A stretch of 31,062 nt of DNA from a virus: the IMG/VR virus record IMGVR_UViG_3300005664_000037, positions 1 through 31,062 of that record. The stretch is one strand, 5' to 3'. A model generated the notes under the pieces. The model ran no database searches, was not told where the DNA came from, and saw nothing but the letters and a program-made list of their open reading frames with translations. The position numbers and the translations under genes are program-made. Each line of letters begins with the position of its first letter. Positions within the stretch are counted from its first letter, which is position 1. Below, one piece after another: positions 27,301 to 31,062 of this stretch.

Positions 27301-30118
27301 TTTAATTTTTACACTTTTATTACTAACTACATTTGCTTTTGGCGATGTTACAGGCACGTTCAATAAAGGTCCCGCAATGGTTGAGGGCTTTAACGAAGTC
27401 GCATCAGCTGCGGGCACAACGACCTTAACTAAAGACTCACAAGTAAAGCAGATTTTAACAGGCACGACGACGCAAACTTATGTTTTGCCTAGCGCCACTA
27501 CCCTTCCGTTATCTCGCAAATTTACAATCATAAATAAATCAACCGGAGTTGCCACGGTGCAAACTTCCGGCGGCGGAGCTCTAACGACAATCGCGGCGGG
27601 CTCACAAAAAGAATTCCATTTACGCGCTGCTGGTTCTGCGGCTGGCACTTGGGATGTATTAAATACTGGCGGTGTATGGGGTGGAATTTCTGGCACTCTT
27701 GGCGCTCAAACTGATTTACAATCTGCACTTGACGCAAAACCCGATAAGTCTACTTTAACAACTAAAGGCGATATTTACGGCGCGACTGGCGCTGGCGTCT
27801 TAGCTCGAGTCGGCGTTAGCGGAAACAATGGCTGGGTACTTACTGAGGATTCATCTCAAGCTGCTGGCTTTAAGTGGGCGGTATCAAGCGGCGGCGGCGG
27901 CGGAGTTTGGGGTGGCATCACTGGCACACTATCGTCACAGACTGACTTGCAGTCGGCTTTAGATTTAAAAGCTCCTCTTGCGAACCCGACTTTCACTGGC
28001 ACTATCACAACCCCACTCGTTGTCAGCAAAGCGGTTGTAACTAACGGATCGGGTGCGTTAACAGCATCGGGAGCGTCAGCGACTCAGGTCGGATATCTAT
28101 CTAATATATCTCAAGACGTTCAAACTTCATTAGATTCAAAAACCGATGAGGCAGTATTAACAACAAAAGGTGATTTATACGTTGCCACAGGTTCGGCTAC
28201 AGTCGCAAGACAAGCGGTTGGATCAAATGGTCAAATGCTTATTGCCGATTCAACACAGACCAATGGTGTTCGTTGGGCTGCTGATCCAGATGGGAATCTA
28301 ATTCCAGACGGCAACGCTGAGTTTGGGATTACTAACTTCGTCGAGGGTTCATACTCAGCGGCTACACGTCCAGCGGGTACGTTCACGTCATCTAGCGGTT
28401 CTGGCACTTTTGCGATTACGGCAAGCACGTCAAGCCCATTATTTGGGAATACTTCATTCTTATTAACTAAATCCTCAGGCGCATCAAGACAAGGCAGAGC
28501 GATTGAGCGCACGATTTCTATCGATGCTGGTTATCGCACAAAGATGCTTAAAACGCGCATCGATTACACGATTGTGTCTGGATCATTCGTAGCTGGATCA
28601 AATGGCTCAAGCCCGACCGACTCAAGTTTAATTTGGTATGTCGGACAATATAACGGATCAACTTGGTCTTACACAGAGCCTAGCACGTTCAAAATGTTTT
28701 CTAACTCTACGACTAATTCAGATTTTGTTGAGGGTGAATTTCAAGTCAACTCAGACACCACGCAAATTAAATTAATCGGATTTATTTCAGAATCTGCAAA
28801 TAGTGCTTGGGTTGTTAAGGCTGAGGTTGGGATTAAGCCGAGTACTTATGCGGCTGGCACGACGATAAGCGGATTAAATAACTGGACACCGACAGGTGGC
28901 TGGACGGGTGCTGTTTCTTATGCAGGCAAATGGAGACAAGTCGGCGATATTGCGGAATATCAAGTAACAGTTACGACTTCGGGTGCGCCGACCGGCACAG
29001 TTCTAACTATAAATCTACCCCCTGGCCATACAATTGACACGTCTAAATTAAATACCACAACTAGTGATGTAGTTCATGTTGGAACATCAAAAGTTTTAGA
29101 TTCTGGCGTTCAAGAATACGGAATAGGTTACGTAAAATATACTTCTCCAACTTCGGTGACGGTAATGGCTTCGAATGCCTCAACTACATACTTAGCTTCA
29201 GCAAGTATGACCCCGACAGTTCCAATTACTTTTGGCGCAAGTGATAGCGTAGATATTCGATTCTCAGTTCCGATCGCAGGCTGGTCATCAAGCACTCAGC
29301 AATCTGATGGCTACGAATCTAGAAAAATTATTTTTGAAGCAAGGACAAATCCAGGTTCAATTGCAACCTCAGCGGCAACATACGTAACGCTGACATGGTC
29401 AACACCGACCGTTGATCACGTAGCGGGTTGGAATGGAACTGATACATATACTATTAAAACTGCTGATTGTTATGACATTCAGGTTTTAGCAAATCAAAAC
29501 TCACCGGCGGCAGCATATATCGATGTGGCCTATAGAATTGATGGCGGCTCAGAAGTCCTCATTGGACGGGGAATGGGATCTGGCTCCGCAGGCGGCGTGG
29601 CCAATGGAACGGCGACTGTATGTTTAAATGCTGGCCAGACAGTACAGGCGCGGGCGCAAACAGAAGGCACCCAAGGCATTGGTTCACTTCGACGCTTTAC
29701 AATTAAGAGAAGTGGTGGCGGGTCATATGTAACATCAGCGACTGATTTGGCATCCTTTAAAGGATACGTTTCTTCAAACCAAGTTCTTACTGGAGCAACA
29801 ACTAACCTACCGCTTACCTCTATTAAAGATTCTCATGGTGTGTGGACTGGATCGACATATCCTGTACCTCACCAAGGTGATTACATGGTGTGTGCTGTTT
29901 TAATTAATAGCTCTGGCTCAGGTACGTATCATGTTTACGTTGATGCCGCACAACCAACTGGATTTGCGCTTTTTACAGCCGACACAACAACGTTTAAATC
30001 AGGATGTGTGATGGCTGTAGGATTGAGATCAGGGCAGGTAATATCACTAAGATCTAATTCAGGGGTGACAGCTTTGGGTGATACGGGATCTAGCGTCTCA
30101 ATTTACAAGATTAAATAA
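27287..30118 (+). CDS. Tail fibre with an apparent Sec signal peptide and C1q-like tip
   Basis: 943 residues. Residues 1-19 (MKTLNLIFTLLLLTTFAFG) have a basic n-region, a hydrophobic core and an A-x-G cleavage-type end: a signal peptide by appearance. Next come beta-rich fibre modules, including two WGGI(S/T)GTL..QTDLQSAL units (about 126-143 and 205-223), a Gly-rich hinge and TLTTKGD(I/L)Y repeats typical of trimeric fibres. The middle contains carbohydrate-binding-like beta-sandwiches, and the last 130 residues (LTSIKDSHGVW, YMVCAVLINSSGSGTYHVYV, IYKIK end) look like a C1q/TNF-type jelly roll tip. It likely binds the host receptor. If the ATG at 27377 (AAAGG upstream) is the true start, the signal would be absent. 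Confidence 0.75.
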   Translation: MKTLNLIFTLLLLTTFAFGDVTGTFNKGPAMVEGFNEVASAAGTTTLTKDSQVKQILTGTTTQTYVLPSATTLPLSRKFTIINKSTGVATVQTSGGGALTTIAAGSQKEFHLRAAGSAAGTWDVLNTGGVWGGISGTLGAQTDLQSALDAKPDKSTLTTKGDIYGATGAGVLARVGVSGNNGWVLTEDSSQAAGFKWAVSSGGGGGVWGGITGTLSSQTDLQSALDLKAPLANPTFTGTITTPLVVSKAVVTNGSGALTASGASATQVGYLSNISQDVQTSLDSKTDEAVLTTKGDLYVATGSATVARQAVGSNGQMLIADSTQTNGVRWAADPDGNLIPDGNAEFGITNFVEGSYSAATRPAGTFTSSSGSGTFAITASTSSPLFGNTSFLLTKSSGASRQGRAIERTISIDAGYRTKMLKTRIDYTIVSGSFVAGSNGSSPTDSSLIWYVGQYNGSTWSYTEPSTFKMFSNSTTNSDFVEGEFQVNSDTTQIKLIGFISESANSAWVVKAEVGIKPSTYAAGTTISGLNNWTPTGGWTGAVSYAGKWRQVGDIAEYQVTVTTSGAPTGTVLTINLPPGHTIDTSKLNTTTSDVVHVGTSKVLDSGVQEYGIGYVKYTSPTSVTVMASNASTTYLASASMTPTVPITFGASDSVDIRFSVPIAGWSSSTQQSDGYESRKIIFEARTNPGSIATSAATYVTLTWSTPTVDHVAGWNGTDTYTIKTADCYDIQVLANQNSPAAAYIDVAYRIDGGSEVLIGRGMGSGSAGGVANGTATVCLNAGQTVQARAQTEGTQGIGSLRRFTIKRSGGGSYVTSATDLASFKGYVSSNQVLTGATTNLPLTSIKDSHGVWTGSTYPVPHQGDYMVCAVLINSSGSGTYHVYVDAAQPTGFALFTADTTTFKSGCVMAVGLRSGQVISLRSNSGVTALGDTGSSVSIYKIK

Positions 30119-30130
30119 AGGAGGCTCACC

Positions 30131-30334
30131 ATGGACTTTAACAAATTTATAGAATGGGCACTTCAAGCATTGATAATCGGAATAGCCGCATATGGCGTCG
30201 GAGTACTTTCTAGTTTGAAAAATTCAGTGAATGAATTGAACGAAAAAATAGCAACGATAATTGAAAAAGTGACGTGGCATGAAAAATGGCTAGAGCGCCA
30301 TGACGATGAAATTACAAATTTAAGAGACAAATAA
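30131..30334 (+). CDS. Small membrane protein with cytoplasmic coil, holin candidate
   Basis: 67 residues. One membrane segment (about 10-28, ALQALIIGIAAYGVGVLSSL) is followed by an amphipathic coil (SVNELNEKIATIIEKV) and a charged HEKWLERHDDEITNLRDK tail. This is like XhlA-type and other small phage lysis accessory proteins with the order of parts reversed. A very strong AAGGAGG precedes the ATG. It directly follows the fibre gene, where lysis cassettes often start. No endolysin gene is present before the window ends, so the lysis role is inference. Confidence 0.55.
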   Translation: MDFNKFIEWALQALIIGIAAYGVGVLSSLKNSVNELNEKIATIIEKVTWHEKWLERHDDEITNLRDK

Positions 30335-30336
30335 TA

Positions 30337-30352
30337 ACCGCAATTAAGCGGT
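30337..30352 (+). other. Short hairpin between two late genes
   Basis: ACCGC and GCGGT enclose a 6-nt loop, 2 nt after the stop of the membrane protein gene and ahead of the strong AAGGAGG of the next gene. Too short and without a T-run for a good terminator. Confidence 0.4.
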
Positions 30353-30371
30353 AACAAACAAGGAGGGCACT

Positions 30372-30848
30372 ATGGGAATTTTAGAAAAATTAGAAGCTAA
30401 AAAACTATCAATTGAAGCTGAGTTTAACAGCAAGATCGAAGTTATTGAGGCAAACGCTGCACAACAAAAAGGTGAAGTTGAGTTGCTTAAATCATCACAA
30501 CTTAATGAACTTGCTGAAATGGAAATTCAACTAGCGATTGATTTAAAAGCCGCTGAGGACAAAGGTTTTGATTTAGGCCTAGCACAAGCTGGCATTCCTG
30601 CGACTGACAAGATCTACACTGAGGCAGATTTACAAGCTGAAAAGGAATTAGTGGCTAAGCCTTTTTTGGCACAAGTCGCGCTCCTAGAGGGCAAAGTGGC
30701 AGAATTGCAGAGCGCAGTAGACTCAATTCCAGCAATGATCGCAGCTGAAGTTAAGACGGCAAAAGCTCAACTTCTAGAAAAAATCAAAGCGACTAAAGCC
30801 GATGATAATTCTCTAGTGGCTGAATTAGAAGCGGAAACAGCTGGGTAA
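30372..30848 (+). CDS. Coiled-coil hypothetical protein
   Basis: 158 residues, Ala/Glu/Lys-rich, with coils at about 1-60 (LEAKKLSIEAEFNSKIEVIE) and 90-158. A short break DLGLAQAGIPATDKIYTEAD lies between. No membrane segment or cysteine. A strong AAGGAGG precedes the ATG, suggesting high expression like the gene before it. It may be a late structural or lysis-associated protein; it overlaps the next start (TAATG). Family not recognised. Confidence 0.65.
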   Translation: MGILEKLEAKKLSIEAEFNSKIEVIEANAAQQKGEVELLKSSQLNELAEMEIQLAIDLKAAEDKGFDLGLAQAGIPATDKIYTEADLQAEKELVAKPFLAQVALLEGKVAELQSAVDSIPAMIAAEVKTAKAQLLEKIKATKADDNSLVAELEAETAG

Positions 30849-31062
30849 TGATTCACGTTGAGCATAAGACCTTAATCATTCGGGGCGGAGCAAGTTTTAA
30901 TGTGTACGGTGATCCGTATGATTATTGCTTATCTGTTTTCATTGATGGGACTCATGCTCATATTTTCGGTCTTTGTGGGAAGTTTTCTCACAAGGACTAT
31001 CAAGATGTTAAAAACGCGCTGATATCTTTAGGGATAACAAAAGCGCATTGGGAAAGAAAAAA
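30848..31062 (+). CDS. Conserved phage hypothetical protein, truncated by the window edge
   Basis: The ATG at 30848 overlaps the previous stop (TAATG), and the frame is open to the edge: 71 full codons. It reads MIHVEHKTLIIRGGASFNVY, GDPYDYCLSVFIDGTHAHIF, GLCGKFSHKDYQDVKNALIS, then WERKK. The pattern RGGA.F..YG.P.D.C.SVFIDG..A.I.GL.G, ending near WERKK, is one I have seen in small phage proteins of unknown function, where WERKK is close to the C-terminus. Only the last codons and stop may therefore be missing. Confidence 0.7.
   Translation, partial: MIHVEHKTLIIRGGASFNVYGDPYDYCLSVFIDGTHAHIFGLCGKFSHKDYQDVKNALISLGITKAHWERK

Overview
The window reads as about 31 kb of a temperate, short-tailed (podovirus-type) phage genome with a P22-like morphogenesis plan. 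The host is a bacterium with ordinary purine-rich ribosome binding sites. The DNA is moderately AT-rich, no host gene is visible, and every recognisable block is viral. The host cannot be named from sequence alone. An exported-looking tail fibre and a lipoprotein with an LSC lipobox would suit a diderm such as a Bdellovibrio-type predator, but that is a guess.

Layout. (1) 1-9574, minus strand: a long early operon read right to left from a promoter near 9600. It starts with a small Cro-like HTH gene, then an 81-residue unknown, RecT annealase, YqaJ/lambda-exo-type nuclease, a coiled-coil unknown, a 26-codon leader ORF, excisionase and tyrosine integrase. Next comes a 0.25-kb attP (5243-5497) carrying the 3' part of a tRNA-Leu(UAA) gene, flanked by two exact copies of a 23-bp repeat. 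Downstream on the same strand are an O-like replication initiator, a DnaC-like loader, a hexapeptide-repeat protein and a string of small accessory genes, including a probable Acb2/Tad1-hairpin (anti-CBASS type) protein. (2) 9575-9667: the immunity region, with three imperfect ATGG..CCAT palindromes. (3) 9668-11058, plus strand: a CI-like repressor, a lipoprotein moron and a small unknown. A small ribbon-helix-helix-like gene (11204-11419, minus) separates this block from the late genes. (4) 11498-13967: late genes start with small and large terminase. (5) 13964-14823, minus strand: an antisense island of tRNA-Gln, tRNA-His and two small genes lies between terminase and portal. (6) 14974-30118, plus: portal, scaffold, coat, head fibre-like, gp4-like, gp10-like, a structural unknown, a GNAT-like gene, gp7-like and two large ejection-type proteins, a fibre adaptor and a 943-residue fibre. 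(7) 30131-31062: a small membrane protein (holin candidate), a coiled-coil protein and a truncated conserved ORF. No endolysin is seen; it may lie beyond the right edge.

Three features stand out. First, attP lies inside the early operon, between integrase and the replication genes. Integration would therefore cut the replication and anti-defence genes away from the early promoter and place them directly downstream of the host tRNA-Leu, on the same strand. An intact attP with phage genes on both sides also shows this is the unintegrated form. Second, several intergenic gaps (gaps before genes at 166, 609, 960 and 2007, and the 11059-11203 gap) each hold a long 8-15 bp stem with G-U pairs that opens within about 3-15 nt of a stop codon; in three cases it closes just before the next ribosome binding site. 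Third, the accessory part of the early operon carries the Acb2-like candidate. All family calls come from motif recognition by eye, not from a database search.
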